Origin: Clostridia bacterium
GTDB lineage: Bacteria; Bacillota; Clostridia; Christensenellales; Borkfalkiaceae
Assembly (NCBI GenBank): GCA_021204625.1
Contig: JAJPZA010000025.1
Span: 1-64,000 of the forward strand
Reading direction: 5' to 3'
DNA length: 64,000 nucleotides
The stretch's first letter is position 1. Each line of letters begins with the position of its first letter. The translations under genes and the position numbers were made by a program. Shown piece by piece: positions 1 to 12,456 of this stretch. The notes beneath the pieces are model-generated. The model was given only the letters and a program-made list of their open reading frames with translations, made no database searches and was not told where the DNA came from.

Positions 1-762
1 GTTTGAGAACCGTGTAATTCCGATGGGGTATCAACCTGAGGCAAAGAAGGTGTCCGAAGCAGATCTGTTTGAGAACCGTGTAATTCCGATGGGGTATCAA
101 CCCACGGCGCGTGGAAACAGGCCCGCATAAGGGTTTGAGAACCGTGTAATTCCGATGGGGTATCAACCACAATGCGTCCAGCTCTTCCATTTATACCTGT
201 TTGAGAACCGTGTAATTCCGATGGGGTATCAACCCGAACACGGCGGCGGAGTACACTAACCAGTGTTTGAGAACCGTGTAATTCCGATGGGGTATCAACC
301 TAAAACAGCGTTCACGGCTCTGCGGCACATGTTTGAGAACCGTGTAATTCCGATGGGGTATCAACCACGTGGACGGCGACAATAAGAACGGTGAGAGTTT
401 GAGAACCGTGTAATTCCGATGGGGTATCAACCTACGTCATGGAGAGCGCTCCGGCGGCATCTGTTTGAGAACCGTGTAATTCCGATGGGGTATCAACCCC
501 ATTCGCAAAATATGCAAGCGTAATGTCTGTTTGAGAACCGTGTAATTCCGATGGGGTATCAACCTCAGAAGAAGAACTTATTGTATCATAAAGGGTTTGA
601 GAACCGTGTAATTCCGATGGGGTATCAACCTTATCAGCCGTTTGCTCAGCAGATTATAGTGTTTGAGAACCGTGTAATTCCGATGGGGTATCAACCGCGT
701 GGTGATGATTTGAATTGGGCATATATGTTTGAGAACCGTGTAATTCCGATGGGGTATCAACC
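1..762 (+). CRISPR. CRISPR array, 12 repeats of GTTTGAGAACCGTGTAATTCCGATGGGGTATCAACC (36 nt), 11 spacers of exactly 30 nt; truncated at window start
   Basis: Identical 36-nt repeats start at 1,67,133,199,265,331,397,463,529,595,661,727 (66-nt period); spacers all differ. 36/30 geometry and GTTTGAGA start are compatible with type II, but no cas genes are in the window. Confidence 0.98.
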
Positions 763-810
763 CTTATTTTCTCAACATATGTGCATTTTAGGACCGTTAG
801 GTTGATACCA

Positions 811-846
811 AAAACACCTGGACACTGTTTTGTGTCCAGGTGTTTT
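811..846. terminator. Bidirectional intrinsic terminator between CRISPR array and ispDF
   Basis: Perfect 15-bp stem AAAACACCTGGACAC / GTGTCCAGGTGTTTT with T-runs on both strands. Confidence 0.85.
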
Positions 847-911
847 ACATTTGCGATAAATTAATCAAACTGTTGCTGTTTAAGGTTGTTGAAGCACCGG
901 CTATCGCTGGA

Positions 912-2072
912 TTACTTATTCACCCTCTTAACAAGCACGGAGCAGTATGCTGCAATCCCCAGTCCTTGGCCTACGAATCCTAGGCCCTCGCAAGTGCCTG
1001 CGGCTATGGCAATGTTTTGAATGGGAGTGGCGGTAAGCTGCGCGAGGCGCTCGCGCATGGCGTCTATGTGAGGGGCCAGTCTGGGCTGTTCGGCCTGTAT
1101 AGTTATAGAGAAATTCTCCGGCACGAATCCTGTAGCCCGGACTATGTCCAGGGTCTTCTTAAGAAGTTCAGTGGAATCCGCTCCGCGGAAGATGTCTTCG
1201 CTGGACGGAAAATACGATCCAATATCTTTTAATCCTGCTGCAGAGAATAGCGCATCAATTACCGCATGAAGGACTACGTCTCCATCGGAATGAGCATCGA
1301 GAGATCCGTCACTCGGGATCTTCACACCGCATAAGATTACATGGTCACCGTCGGTGAACGGGTGGACGTCAATTCCAATGCCCACACGCATATCACCATG
1401 AGCGTCACGCGGCAGGACGGCCGGAGGCATCTCGCGGAGGTAGTCGCCCTTGTATGTGAGCTTAACGTTCTCGGGATCTCCTTCAACTATGCGGGGTGCT
1501 TCGATGTATTTGGCGTAGAGAGAACTGTCATCAGAGAAGGTCTCACCGTCCTGCATCATCTTGCAGGCTTTGCGGAACTTGTCCGTCAAGAATCCCTGTG
1601 GAGTCTGGAGGGTGTAGAGGTCATCACGGTTAAGACGCCTGCGGATATTGCCGTTTTTTACAGTGACCGTAGTGTCTGTGAAGTGCACTGCGCAAACTCC
1701 GGATCCATACTTCTTAACGGATTCGATCACGTCACAAATGAGGTCATGCGTTACGAAAGGACGGGCGCCATCATGGATAAGGACTATGTCGCCTGTAACG
1801 TTCTTTAAGGCATGCTTAACACTTTCCGTGCGTGTCTTGCCACCCTGTACCACAGTATAACCGAAGGGAGCCGCCAGTATTTCAATGTCTTTCATGTCCT
1901 TTTTGTTGGCGGCAACGATGACTTCGTTAACCTCAGGGATATCGAACTTGCGGAAGGTATGAAGTATGGCTGGAACACCGTACAGGGGGGCGAGGAGTTT
2001 GTTTTTTCCGAATCCGGCCCTTTTGCCTTCTCCGGCGGCGCATATGATTACACTTACTTTTTGATTGGGCAT
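912..2072 (-). CDS. ispDF: Bifunctional 2-C-methyl-D-erythritol 4-phosphate cytidylyltransferase / 2,4-cyclodiphosphate synthase
   Basis: N-terminal IspD motif (AAGEGKRAGFGKNK) fused to IspF (MRVGIGIDVHPF...LDAHSDGDVVLHAVIDAL). Confidence 0.95.
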   Translation of the reverse strand: MPNQKVSVIICAAGEGKRAGFGKNKLLAPLYGVPAILHTFRKFDIPEVNEVIVAANKKDMKDIEILAAPFGYTVVQGGKTRTESVKHALKNVTGDIVLIHDGARPFVTHDLICDVIESVKKYGSGVCAVHFTDTTVTVKNGNIRRRLNRDDLYTLQTPQGFLTDKFRKACKMMQDGETFSDDSSLYAKYIEAPRIVEGDPENVKLTYKGDYLREMPPAVLPRDAHGDMRVGIGIDVHPFTDGDHVILCGVKIPSDGSLDAHSDGDVVLHAVIDALFSAAGLKDIGSYFPSSEDIFRGADSTELLKKTLDIVRATGFVPENFSITIQAEQPRLAPHIDAMRERLAQLTATPIQNIAIAAGTCEGLGFVGQGLGIAAYCSVLVKRVNK

Positions 2073-2099
2073 AATTGTAGATTCAGTCCTTTAAAAAGA

Positions 2100-3341
2100 T
2101 TATAGATTATCCGTGTGGGCTTCCAGGTCTGGAGCAGCGGAGGGGGTGTCCGTTACTGGAGCCGCAGAGTCTTGTGCCTGGCCTGCTTCGCCAGCGACAG
2201 GGGGAGCCGCTACATCTGCAGATTCTGTAGTAGGTGAAGCCGTTTCCGGACTGGTGTTTGCTGGATTCATGAATAGTTCATTTGTGGTTACAGGCTCCTG
2301 ACCGTTTGCAGCCAGTTCTGTATTAGCAGCAGCCAGGACTGCTGCTTTTATTTTTGCATCCTTTTCAGCTTGTGCCTTAAGTCGCTGTGCCTTATCTAAC
2401 CTTTTACTGTTCTTGATAGAGGTTCCAAACACATCCGATATGTCCCACACCGTTACGAAGGCGTTGCTGTCATATTGGGAGACTATGGCATGGAGTCTAG
2501 CAACCTGGAAACGGTTAACCACACAGTATATGACCTTCTTATCCTGTTTGGAGTAATATCCCTTGCCGTCCAGCACGGTAAGCCCTCTGCCGAACTCTGC
2601 GGACAGGGCCTCGGCTACGGCCGCATAATTACCTGGCGTTGGGATAATCAGTGCTCCCTTTGCTTTGTCGAGGCCTTCGGATATAAAGTCCACGGCCATT
2701 CCGTTGATAACATAGGCTACAATAGAATATAGGGGGATCTGGAAGGTGTATCCAGAGGGGGACATGCCGGCGCAGATGTATGTGATGCCTATTATGATAT
2801 ACAATATGACGTTGAAGATAAGCACGAAGTTGCCAACGGACAAGTTTATACGCTTTGCGAAAATCACCGCCAGGGTTTCTATTCCATCCATTGTTCCGCC
2901 ATATCTGATGGTTAATCCACTGCCCACTCCGGACAGAAGACCGCCGAAAACTGCCGCCAAGAACATGTCATCTCCGACAAGGGGTGAACCGTTGTCGAAG
3001 AATCCCGGGAATAGGCCCGGAATAAGCGTCTGGAACACCAGGGCGATTAATGAGTACATTATAATCGCAAAAAGTGAATATATTGTGAAACTGGCCCCCT
3101 GTTTTTTGAAGCCAAAGATAAATATAGGAACGTTAATTACAACCAGGAACAATGCGAGGGGGAGATAACTGGGGGTCAGGTTTCCGAGGAACATGGAAAG
3201 TCCGGAGACTCCGCTGTCATACAGCTCCAAGGGTGACAGAAGGAGAGTGACTCCCACGGCATTTATAATTCCTGCCACTATTAGCCATATGAAGTTGTTT
3301 ACTGAGAACTTGGCTGCTTTGAAGGATTCTTTAATTGTCAT
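2100..3341 (-). CDS. YitT family membrane protein (DUF161/DUF2179) with Ala/Thr/Pro-rich C-terminal tail
   Basis: Multi-TM N-terminal region (GGTMDGIETLAVIFAKR...) followed by DUF2179-like domain (GKGYYSKQDKKVIYCVVNRFQVARL). Confidence 0.85.
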   Translation of the reverse strand: MTIKESFKAAKFSVNNFIWLIVAGIINAVGVTLLLSPLELYDSGVSGLSMFLGNLTPSYLPLALFLVVINVPIFIFGFKKQGASFTIYSLFAIIMYSLIALVFQTLIPGLFPGFFDNGSPLVGDDMFLAAVFGGLLSGVGSGLTIRYGGTMDGIETLAVIFAKRINLSVGNFVLIFNVILYIIIGITYICAGMSPSGYTFQIPLYSIVAYVINGMAVDFISEGLDKAKGALIIPTPGNYAAVAEALSAEFGRGLTVLDGKGYYSKQDKKVIYCVVNRFQVARLHAIVSQYDSNAFVTVWDISDVFGTSIKNSKRLDKAQRLKAQAEKDAKIKAAVLAAANTELAANGQEPVTTNELFMNPANTSPETASPTTESADVAAPPVAGEAGQAQDSAAPVTDTPSAAPDLEAHTDNL

Positions 3342-3589
3342 TCGTTGTCTCCCAGAAGCTCATACATAGTGTCTGCCTCGTCCTTTTTAACATTTTCCAG
3401 TATTTTCTTTACACGAAACTTAACTGTGCCGCTTGCGAAGGCTATCTCAACAACATCCCCTTCCTTGATCTGCTTGCCAGGCTTGGCAGGTTGTCCGTTA
3501 ACCATGACCTTGCCGTTCTCACATGCCTCTTCCGCCAGGGTCCTGCGCTTTAATACTCGGGAAACTTTCAAAAATTTATCTATTCTCAT
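3338..3589 (-). CDS. rqcP: S4-domain RNA-binding protein, RqcP/YabO type
   Basis: MRIDKFLKVSRVLKRRTLAEEACENGKVMVNGQPAKPGKQIKEGDVVEI; 4-nt overlap with downstream gene. Confidence 0.85.
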   Translation of the reverse strand: MRIDKFLKVSRVLKRRTLAEEACENGKVMVNGQPAKPGKQIKEGDVVEIAFASGTVKFRVKKILENVKKDEADTMYELLGDNE

Positions 3590-4522
3590 ATAAACATTAT
3601 CTTGCTCTAAGCTTTCATACGTCGGCCATCCTAAGCCGGTCTATTGTAGTGCACGGTTTATTCATTCCAATATCTGGCCGTATATCTGTCTCGTCATATG
3701 CCGTCCAATCCATGTGTCTCCGCAATGGTGGGAGAGCAGACACAGGTTCTTTTCTGCAACATTATATATTATACCATATCCACAAGGCAAGTGTCCAAAA
3801 TATTGGTGTCTAATGTGAATATTGTGGAATTTAACATTTCTTAAAATTGGCCGAAAATGGCAATCAAAAACGCTTGACTAGCTTGACGGAGCGTGATATC
3901 ATATTAAAATGTCATAAAATGGATTAGTGTCAGCCTTTCGTTAGAATTGCATATTTCGTGCTCCCCATAGGACAACGGAATATGAGATTTTAAGCCTTAA
4001 ATCCCCTAAATTATACTCTATGTAATGGGGCTTGTAAAGAATCGAAGCCTCTAAAATCCAGATTTCAGCTAAATTTCAAAATTAACTTGTCAAGCCCACG
4101 GAAGAAAAATTTTTTCTGTTTTCCGGCTCAAAAAGGCTCTGCAAAAAACCTTTATATAGTTTTTGCACGGATCCGTTAGAGTCCGGAAAGATGGCACAAA
4201 TGCTGTCTTAGTGAACAAAGGCAATCCTGTGGAAATAGAGTTGAAATGGATGAAAGAGCCCCGTATATGGCACAAAGAAAGGCAGAGGCGGAAGAATCCA
4301 GAGATAAGACAAGAACAGTATAGCTTGTATTTCCAGTTTTTTCCAGCAATAGACAGGTGATAAGTAGGATCGTTTAGATACTGTCGGGGAAAAAACGAAG
4401 TACACCGATTGTTTCCGGTGAAGAGATATATACGGATAATCGCCAGACCAGGCTGTGGGGAAGACCCGCTGTCAGAAGTGAATACACAGGCCCCAACAAG
4501 GCCGCAAGGAGTTCTGGTTTAT

Positions 4523-7500
4523 ATGGAAACAACAGAAACAAAAACTTTGACAGATGAGCTGTCTAGCGCCGCTCACAAGCACACGTATGGCAAGACGGAG
4601 CGTATCAAGTTTGGCAATATCAATGAGGTGATCGATATTCCGGACCTGGTTGCCATACAAAAAGAAAGTTATAATTCCTTCATCAATGAAGGAATTATGG
4701 ATGTCTTCGATGATTTCAATCCTATTTGCGACTATAGCGACCGCTATGAGCTCTATTTCCTTTACTTTTATTTCAACGATGAACCGAAATATTCCATAAA
4801 GGAGTGTCGCGACAGAGATGCAACATACGCTAAATCCATGCATGTCCGCGTGCGCCTTATTAATAAGGTTACAGGGCAGCCCATGGAGCAGGATGTCTTC
4901 ATGGGAGACATCCCCCTTATGACTGATTCCGGATCGTTCATCATCAACGGCGCAGAGCGAGTAGTAGTCTCCCAGCTTGTCCGCTCTCCCGGAGTGTACA
5001 ATGCAAGCTCCAGGGACAAGACGGGCAAGGAAATGTTCGCCACAACGGTCATCCCATCAAGAGGAGCATGGCTGGAGTTTGAGCAGGATGCGCAGGGAGT
5101 TCTCTGGGTCCATGTGGACAGGAAGAGAAAGATATGCGCGACAGTTCTTTTAAGGGCATTGGGTTACGGTTCGGACAGGGTTATCCGCGATTTATTCCCT
5201 GGCGATGCCATGATTGAGAATACCATCGCAAAGGATTCCACCAAGTCCGAGTCAGACGGTCTCGTTGAGCTGTACCGCCGTCTCCGCCCGGGCGAGATTC
5301 CCACAGAGGCATCCGTAAAGCAGCATCTCAACAATCTCTTCTATGACCCCCGCAGATATGACGTAGTGAAGGTGGGCCGTTATAAGTTTAATAAGAAGCT
5401 CAACCTTGCATACCGTCTTCCCGGCTGCAAGATTGCGGATGATATCGCAGACCCCGATACAGGCGAAATCATAATCCACTCCGGCGAGATATGCACGGAG
5501 GAGCAGGCCCTGGCAATGGAGGACTGCGGCATTAACGCCGTGGACGTCCTTGTATCAGACTCTGTCAAGGGCGAGATTCGTCACAGAATAATAGCCAACC
5601 ATTCCGTACGCTGGTCTTCACTGTCCAACAAGCCGCACAAGATGTTCGGCCTTCTGCCCAGAGTTTATTATCCCAATTTTGAGTTCATGCGTCTAATCGC
5701 AGCAGAGTGCGGGACCATGAGCGAAGAGGACGTTGCGGACAAGTATATAAAGGAAATCAACGACCTCTACTATGTTGAGGAGACTCCCGAGTCTGCTGAC
5801 GAGAAGCCCGAGGACAGAAAGAACAGGGAGAGAAGGAAGGACACGAGGATCCGTTTTGTACAGGCGTGCAAGCTCTTTAACGAACTCCTTGGCTCCGACA
5901 AGACGTCGTTAGATGATGAAGAAAGAAAGACCATAAAGCCCATCGTGGAGAAGCTTGCGTACAAGCACATAACCCGCGATGACATCGTGGCATCCATCTC
6001 AACGAACCTGGATCTCCAGTACGGAATCGGTACGATAGACAATATAGACCATCTGGGAAACAGGCGCGTCCGTTCCGTGGGAGAGCTGCTTACAAACCAG
6101 CTCCGCATAGGAATCGCAAGGCTGGAAAAGCTCATAAAGGAGCGCATGGCCACGCAGGACGCAACGGAGGTAACTCCTTCAGGCCTTGTGAACGTAAGGC
6201 CCGTATCCGCCGTCATACGTGAGTTCTTCGGATCCTCGCAGCTGTCACAGTTCATGGACCAGACCAACCCCGCGGCAGAGCTTACGCACAAGAGAAAGCT
6301 CTCCGCCCTCGGCCCCGGAGGACTGAACAGGGACAGGGCCACGTTCGAAGTGCGTGACGTGCACCATTCGCATTACGGCAGGCTGTGCCCTATAGAGACC
6401 CCGGAAGGACAGAACATAGGACTCATATCATCCCTTGCGACGTTTGCGAAGGTCAACGAGTACGGATTCATAATGAGCCCGTACAGGAAGGTCGTGAAGG
6501 ATGAGAACGGCGTGCCCACCGTAACGGACCACGTGGACTATCTCACCGCGGACGAAGAGGACCGCTACACAGTAGCGCAGGCGAACGAGCCCCTGGATGA
6601 GAACAACCACTTCATGAACAGCCACGTGGGATGCAGGAAGATGGACCTCATCACGCAGCAGCCTCCTGAGAAGATAGACTACATGGACGTCTCCCCGAAG
6701 CAGCTGGTATCCGTAGCCACGGCCCTCATTCCCTTCCTTGAGAACGACGACACCAACCGCGCCCTCATGGGCTCCAACATGCAGCGCCAGGCAGTGCCTC
6801 TCATGAAGACGGAGTCCGCCGTTGTGGCAACAGGCATAGAGGCAGCGATAGCGCGCGATTCCGGCGTGCTTGTGAACGCAAAGAATGCCGGAGAGGTTGT
6901 AGGGGCCTCATCCGACTGCATCCGCATAAAAGAGGATATAAGCGGGCTTACCACCGAATACAATCTCAAGAAGTTTGAACGCTCCAACCAGGGCACATGC
7001 CTCAACCAGCGCCCCATAGTCCATACCGGAGACCATGTGGAGGCCGGCGAGATAATCGCGGACGGCCCCGCAACCTCCGACGGAGAGCTTGCCCTCGGCA
7101 AGAACATCCTTGTGGGATATATGGAGTGGGAAGGATACAACTTCGAGGACGCAATCCTGATATCCGAAAAGATAGTGCAGGATGACGTCTTCACGTCCAT
7201 ACATATAGAGGAGCATGAGACGGAGGCCAGGGACACGAAGCTCGGCCCCGAAGAGATTACCCGCGACATACCCAACGTTTCCGATGACGCCCTGAAGGAT
7301 CTGGACAAGGACGGCATAATACGCATAGGCGCCGAGGTCCAGCCGGGAGACATCCTGGTAGGAAAGGTTACCCCGAAGGGCGAGACGGAGCTCACTCCGG
7401 AAGAGCGCCTGCTCCGCGCGATCTTCGGCGAGAAGGCCAGAGAAGTCCGCGACACGTCTTTAAAGGTTCCCCACGGAGAGGGGGGCATTGTTGTGGACGT

Positions 7501-8617
7501 GAAGATATTCACCCGCGAGAACAAGGACGAGCTTGCGCCCGGCGTCACCAAGCTTGTGCGCGTGTACATAGCGCAGAAGAGGAAGGTGCAGGTGGGAGAC
7601 AAGATGGCCGGCCGCCACGGAAACAAGGGCGTAATATCCCGTGTCCTTCCCCAGGCGGACATGCCTTTCCTTGAGGACGGCACTCCCCTTGAGATAGTTC
7701 TCAACCCCCTGGGCGTGCCCTCTCGAATGAACATAGGCCAGGTGCTTGAAGTGCACTTAGGCTACATATGCAAGCTCCTTGGATGGAAGATAGCGACGCC
7801 CGTATTCGACGGCGCCCGCGAGTCCGACATAAAGCAGCTCTTCCTTGAAAACGGCATACTTTCCCCCGAAGGAAAGGTGGACGGCAAGATCCAGGTATAC
7901 GACGGCCGCACCGGCGAGCCCTTTGAAAACCGCGTCACGGTGGGCGTGCAGTACATGATAAAGCTCATCCACCTGGTAGACGACAAGATCCACGCGCGCT
8001 CCATTGGCCCGTACTCACTGGTCACCCAGCAGCCGCTCGGCGGCAAGGCGCAGTTCGGCGGGCAGCGTTTCGGAGAGATGGAAGTGTGGGCGCTGGAGGC
8101 ATACGGCGCGGCGCACATCCTGCAGGAGATACTGACCGTAAAGTCGGATGACGTGGTGGGCAGAGTCAAGACGTACGAGTCCATAGTAAAGGGAGACAAC
8201 ATCTCGGAGCCCGGCATCCCGGAGGCCTTCAAGGTGCTCCTGAAGGAAATGCAGTCTCTCGCCCTGGACGTAAAGGTCCTCACCGAGACGGGCGAGGAGC
8301 TGGAAATCCGCGAGCTGGACGACGAGGACGACGCAATCCCCAACGCAAAATCCAGGGATCTGGACCGCATCGAGATGCTGCGTCCGGACGCCGAAGTTTC
8401 CCTTCCCGGCCTCGGAGAGCCGGACGAGGAGGAGAGCGACACATTCTCGCTCTTCGACGAGGACAGCGAGGATTACGCCTCCGACGACCTCTTCTCTTCC
8501 GATGACGGCGAGGATGAGGACGCCGTGCACATCCTGGACGACGAAGACGAGGACGACGCAACGGACCCGCTCTTCGGAGACCTGTTCGGCGATGACGACG
8601 ATGACAAGGACGAGTGA
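4523..8617 (+). CDS. rpoB: DNA-directed RNA polymerase subunit beta with long acidic C-terminal tail
   Basis: Full RpoB motifs; start METTETKTL chosen at 4523 with upstream AAGGAG rather than the ORF-track start at 4409. Confidence 0.97.
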   Translation: METTETKTLTDELSSAAHKHTYGKTERIKFGNINEVIDIPDLVAIQKESYNSFINEGIMDVFDDFNPICDYSDRYELYFLYFYFNDEPKYSIKECRDRDATYAKSMHVRVRLINKVTGQPMEQDVFMGDIPLMTDSGSFIINGAERVVVSQLVRSPGVYNASSRDKTGKEMFATTVIPSRGAWLEFEQDAQGVLWVHVDRKRKICATVLLRALGYGSDRVIRDLFPGDAMIENTIAKDSTKSESDGLVELYRRLRPGEIPTEASVKQHLNNLFYDPRRYDVVKVGRYKFNKKLNLAYRLPGCKIADDIADPDTGEIIIHSGEICTEEQALAMEDCGINAVDVLVSDSVKGEIRHRIIANHSVRWSSLSNKPHKMFGLLPRVYYPNFEFMRLIAAECGTMSEEDVADKYIKEINDLYYVEETPESADEKPEDRKNRERRKDTRIRFVQACKLFNELLGSDKTSLDDEERKTIKPIVEKLAYKHITRDDIVASISTNLDLQYGIGTIDNIDHLGNRRVRSVGELLTNQLRIGIARLEKLIKERMATQDATEVTPSGLVNVRPVSAVIREFFGSSQLSQFMDQTNPAAELTHKRKLSALGPGGLNRDRATFEVRDVHHSHYGRLCPIETPEGQNIGLISSLATFAKVNEYGFIMSPYRKVVKDENGVPTVTDHVDYLTADEEDRYTVAQANEPLDENNHFMNSHVGCRKMDLITQQPPEKIDYMDVSPKQLVSVATALIPFLENDDTNRALMGSNMQRQAVPLMKTESAVVATGIEAAIARDSGVLVNAKNAGEVVGASSDCIRIKEDISGLTTEYNLKKFERSNQGTCLNQRPIVHTGDHVEAGEIIADGPATSDGELALGKNILVGYMEWEGYNFEDAILISEKIVQDDVFTSIHIEEHETEARDTKLGPEEITRDIPNVSDDALKDLDKDGIIRIGAEVQPGDILVGKVTPKGETELTPEERLLRAIFGEKAREVRDTSLKVPHGEGGIVVDVKIFTRENKDELAPGVTKLVRVYIAQKRKVQVGDKMAGRHGNKGVISRVLPQADMPFLEDGTPLEIVLNPLGVPSRMNIGQVLEVHLGYICKLLGWKIATPVFDGARESDIKQLFLENGILSPEGKVDGKIQVYDGRTGEPFENRVTVGVQYMIKLIHLVDDKIHARSIGPYSLVTQQPLGGKAQFGGQRFGEMEVWALEAYGAAHILQEILTVKSDDVVGRVKTYESIVKGDNISEPGIPEAFKVLLKEMQSLALDVKVLTETGEELEIRELDDEDDAIPNAKSRDLDRIEMLRPDAEVSLPGLGEPDEEESDTFSLFDEDSEDYASDDLFSSDDGEDEDAVHILDDEDEDDATDPLFGDLFGDDDDDKDE

Positions 8618-8632
8618 CGGAGGGCTACAGGC

Positions 8633-11600
8633 ATGTTTGAATTAAACGATTTCAATTCCATAAAGATCGGCGTGGCTTCCCCGGAGAAGATAAGGCAGCT
8701 CTCCCACGGCGAGGTCACAAAGCCGGAGACAATAAACTACAGGACGCAGAAGCCTGAGAAGGACGGCCTTTTCTGCGAGCGCATTTTCGGGCCGATGAAG
8801 GACTGGGAGTGCCACTGCGGAAAGTACAAGAGGATCCGCTACAAGGGCATCATATGCGAGAAGTGCGGCGTTGAGGTCACGAGGGCCATCGTGCGCCGCG
8901 AGCGCATGGGCCACATAGAGCTTGCCGCTCCCGTCTCCCACATCTGGTATTTCAGGGGCGTCCCCTCACGCATAGGCCTTGTCCTGGACATGAGCCCCAA
9001 GGCCCTGGAGCAGGTGATATACTTTGCCGCGTACGTTGTGACAGACCCCGGCAAAGTGCCCACGCTTGAATACAAGCAGGTAATAAACGACGTGGACCTC
9101 CGCGAAATAGAGCGCCAGTACGGCCCCTCCGAGGCCACCGGCCTCAAGGTAGGGATGGGCGCCGAAGCCATCCGCGAGCTGCTGCAGGCGGTTGACCTGG
9201 ACAAGGAGTGCGACGAGTGCCGCAAGATAATCGAGTCCTCCAACGCAAGCCAGAAGAGGCTCAAGGCGGTAAAGCGCATCGAAGTTCTCGAGTCATTCAG
9301 AAAGCAGAACGCGCGCCCCGAATGGATGATACTCACCGTCCTTCCCGTTCTTCCCCCGGACCTTAGACCCATGGTCCAGCTGGACGGAGGGCGCTTCGCG
9401 TCCTCAGATCTGAACGATCTGTACAGGCGCGTCATAAACAGAAACAACCGTCTCAAGAGAATGCTGGAGCTGGGCGCTCCGGACATGATCGTGAAGAACG
9501 AAAAGCGCATGCTGCAGGAAGCAGTAGATGCCCTGATAGACAACGGCAAGCGCGGCAAGGCCATCTCCGGCCCTTCCAACAGGGACCTCAAGTCCCTGTC
9601 CGGAATGCTCCGCGGAAAGAGCGGCCGCTTCCGCCAGAACCTTTTAGGCAAGCGAGTTGACTACTCCGGCCGTTCCGTAATTGTCGTCGGCCCTGAGCTC
9701 AAGCTCTACCAGTGCGGACTGCCCAAGGAGATGGCGATAGAGCTCTTCAAGCCCTTCATCATGAAGCGCCTCGTAGAGGAGGGCCAGGCCCACAACATCA
9801 AGACAGCGAAGAAGATGGTGGAGAAGGCGAAGTCCTTCGTATGGGACGTTCTCGAGGACGTAATAAAGGAGCACCCGGTTCTTCTGAACCGCGCCCCGAC
9901 GCTTCACCGTCTTTCCATACAGGCGTTCGAGCCCATCCTTATCGAGGGCCGCGCCATAAAGATTCATCCTCTGGTCTGCACTGCGTTCAACGCGGACTTC
10001 GACGGAGACCAGATGGCCGTGCACGTTCCTCTTTCCATAGAGGCGCAGGCAGAGGCCAGATATCTCATGCTCTCCTGCAACAACATCTTAAAGCTTTCGG
10101 ACGGCAAGCCCGTTATGCAGCCTTCGCAGGACATGGTAATGGGCGCGTACTATCTCACGATAATACGCCGCGAGGAAGGCAAGTGGTACCGCTGGAGCGG
10201 GGACCGCTACTATGAGTGCCTTGAGACGGACGAGGGGGCTGAGCAGTACATGCCCGGCTATTACATCTCCGAGGAAGAGGCCCTCATGGCATACCAGCTC
10301 AAGTACGTCCACATGCAGGATGAAATCTACGTCCGCAGGAAGGTGACGATCTGCGACCCCGAGTCCCCCTATGACGGAGACATCGTGCGCGGGCGCATAA
10401 AGACCACCGTAGGGCGCATAATATTCAACGAAAAGATCCCCCAGAACCTCGGATTCGTAGAGCGCAATACGAAAGAGGACTACCTCAAGTACGAGGCCTC
10501 ATACGAGCTCATAGGCTCAAACATAGCCCTCGGAAAGAAGCAGCTCGGAAAAATCGTTGAGCGCTGCTTCAAGAAGGGCGGGGCGCCCATGGCGGCCGAC
10601 GTTCTGGACTACATAAAGACGATAGGCTACAAGTACTCCACGATAGGCGCCATAACGACGTCCGTCTTCGACATGCACATCCCTGAGCAGAAGAGGATCA
10701 TCCTTGCGGATACGGACGACAAGGTGCTCAAGATTGAGAAGAAGTTCCAGCGCGGGCTCCTCCGCGAAGAGGAGCGCTACAACGCAGTCATCCAGGCGTG
10801 GGACGAGGCCACGGAGGAAGTGACGGACGCCCTGAAAAACTCCCTGGACAAGTTCAACCCCATATGGATGATGGCAAACTCCGGCGCGCGCGGCTCCATT
10901 GACCAGATGAAGCAGCTTTCCGGAATGCGCGGGCTCATGGTCAACCCGCAGGGCAGAAAGATAGAGATACCGGTAAAGTCCTGCTTCCGCGAAGGCCTCA
11001 GCGTTTTGGAGTACTTCATCTCCTCGCACGGCGGAAGAAAGGGCCTTGCCGACACCGCCCTGAAGACCGCAGACTCCGGCTATCTCACCCGCCGTCTTGT
11101 GGACGTCTCCCAGGACGTGATAGTCCGCGAGGACGACTGCATGGCAGGCTCCAAGAAGCCGAGAGGCATGATAGTGAAGGCCATAATAGGCCCGAACGGC
11201 GAAACGATAGAGGGGCTTGAGGACCGCGTCCAGGGCCGCTTCGTGGCCGAGGACGTGCGCGACAAGCGCGGCAACCTGATTGTGGGCATGAACGAGTTCG
11301 TGACGGACGACATCGCCAAAAAGATAGTTGATGCCGGCATAGAGCAGGTATCCATCCGTTCCGTCTTCACATGCAACTCGCGCTACGGCGTATGCGCCAA
11401 GTGCTACGGCAAGAACATGGCCACCAACACCCCCGTGCAGGTGGGCGAGGCGGTCGGCGTAATAGCTGCCCAGTCCATAGGCGAGCCCGGCACGCAGCTT
11501 ACGATGCGCACATTCCATACCGGCGGCATAGCGGCCACCGGCGACATCACGCAGGGCCTTCCGCGTGTCGAAGAGCTCTTCGAGGCAAGAAAGCCCAAGG

Positions 11601-12334
11601 GCTGCTCGACGCTTTGCGAAGTGTCCGGCGTCGTACACCTTGACGACCGTGACAACCTGAAGCACGTCATAATCCGCGACCCCGAAACGGGCGCCACGAA
11701 GAAAGAGTACACTCTCTCCTTCAACGCCGCCCTCCTTGTGAAGGAAGGGGAAAGAATCGAGCCCGGCACCGTCCTGAACATAGGCTCCGTATATCCGCAG
11801 GACATCCTGCGCATCTCGGGCGTAAAGGGAGTGCAGGACTACATCCTGGAGCAGGTCCAGTCCGTATACCGCTCCCAGGGCGTTGACATCAACGACAAGC
11901 ATGTCGAGATCATCGTCCGCCAGATGCTGCGCAAGGTGCGCATCGAGAACGCAGGCTCCACAGACCTTCTTCCCGGCGAGACGGTGGACATGTTCGAGGT
12001 AGAGGACCAGAACCAGAAGGCCATCGAGGCCGGCGGCACCCCGGCCCTCCAGAAGCGCATTCTTCTCGGCATCACCAAGGCCGCCCTTTCCACAGACTCC
12101 TTCCTGTCCGCAGCCTCCTTCCAGGAGACCGCCCGCGTCCTCACAGACGCCGCCATCAAGGGCAAGACAGACCCTCTCATGGGCCTCAAGGAGAACGTCA
12201 TCATCGGCAAGCTCATCCCTGCCGGCACCGGCGCAAAGGAGTACAAGAACATGTCTCCCATGATCGTGCCCGGCTACTCCAGCCTCAACGCCATGGACAA
12301 CTCCTTCATCATCGGCCGCCGCAACAACTTCTAA
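8633..12334 (+). CDS. rpoC: DNA-directed RNA polymerase subunit beta'
   Basis: Zn-finger [38 protein letters not shown] active site. Confidence 0.98.
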   Translation: MFELNDFNSIKIGVASPEKIRQLSHGEVTKPETINYRTQKPEKDGLFCERIFGPMKDWECHCGKYKRIRYKGIICEKCGVEVTRAIVRRERMGHIELAAPVSHIWYFRGVPSRIGLVLDMSPKALEQVIYFAAYVVTDPGKVPTLEYKQVINDVDLREIERQYGPSEATGLKVGMGAEAIRELLQAVDLDKECDECRKIIESSNASQKRLKAVKRIEVLESFRKQNARPEWMILTVLPVLPPDLRPMVQLDGGRFASSDLNDLYRRVINRNNRLKRMLELGAPDMIVKNEKRMLQEAVDALIDNGKRGKAISGPSNRDLKSLSGMLRGKSGRFRQNLLGKRVDYSGRSVIVVGPELKLYQCGLPKEMAIELFKPFIMKRLVEEGQAHNIKTAKKMVEKAKSFVWDVLEDVIKEHPVLLNRAPTLHRLSIQAFEPILIEGRAIKIHPLVCTAFNADFDGDQMAVHVPLSIEAQAEARYLMLSCNNILKLSDGKPVMQPSQDMVMGAYYLTIIRREEGKWYRWSGDRYYECLETDEGAEQYMPGYYISEEEALMAYQLKYVHMQDEIYVRRKVTICDPESPYDGDIVRGRIKTTVGRIIFNEKIPQNLGFVERNTKEDYLKYEASYELIGSNIALGKKQLGKIVERCFKKGGAPMAADVLDYIKTIGYKYSTIGAITTSVFDMHIPEQKRIILADTDDKVLKIEKKFQRGLLREEERYNAVIQAWDEATEEVTDALKNSLDKFNPIWMMANSGARGSIDQMKQLSGMRGLMVNPQGRKIEIPVKSCFREGLSVLEYFISSHGGRKGLADTALKTADSGYLTRRLVDVSQDVIVREDDCMAGSKKPRGMIVKAIIGPNGETIEGLEDRVQGRFVAEDVRDKRGNLIVGMNEFVTDDIAKKIVDAGIEQVSIRSVFTCNSRYGVCAKCYGKNMATNTPVQVGEAVGVIAAQSIGEPGTQLTMRTFHTGGIAATGDITQGLPRVEELFEARKPKGCSTLCEVSGVVHLDDRDNLKHVIIRDPETGATKKEYTLSFNAALLVKEGERIEPGTVLNIGSVYPQDILRISGVKGVQDYILEQVQSVYRSQGVDINDKHVEIIVRQMLRKVRIENAGSTDLLPGETVDMFEVEDQNQKAIEAGGTPALQKRILLGITKAALSTDSFLSAASFQETARVLTDAAIKGKTDPLMGLKENVIIGKLIPAGTGAKEYKNMSPMIVPGYSSLNAMDNSFIIGRRNNF

Positions 12335-12429
12335 AATCAGAAGCTGCTGCCATAGCCCAAAACAGTATCCGGCCTCCGGCCGGCCGGCATAACCTGTCCG
12401 GGTCCGGAAACCCGCACATAACGAATCCC

Positions 12430-12456
12430 AGCCATCCCGAAAGAGATGGCTGTTTT
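12430..12456 (+). terminator. Intrinsic terminator downstream of rpoC
   Basis: CAGCCATC CCGAAAGA GATGGCTG TTTT. Confidence 0.7.

Noticed and set aside
191-805. ORFs of 79, 84 and 60 aa across the CRISPR array
   Set aside because: Translations are just the repeat read in frame (LIPHRNYTVLKH / FENRVIPMGYQP); 66-nt period is divisible by 3, so frames stay open artefactually.
912-2072. IspD-IspF fusion as a novelty
   Set aside because: Bifunctional IspDF is well known in several bacterial lineages.
4163-4360. 65-aa ORF in the rpoB leader
   Set aside because: No RBS or recognisable family; region is better explained as untranslated leader.
4472-12261. Numerous long antisense ORFs (up to 461 aa) opposite rpoB/rpoC
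   Set aside because: Shadow ORFs from codon bias of strongly supported sense genes; no RBS or family motifs.
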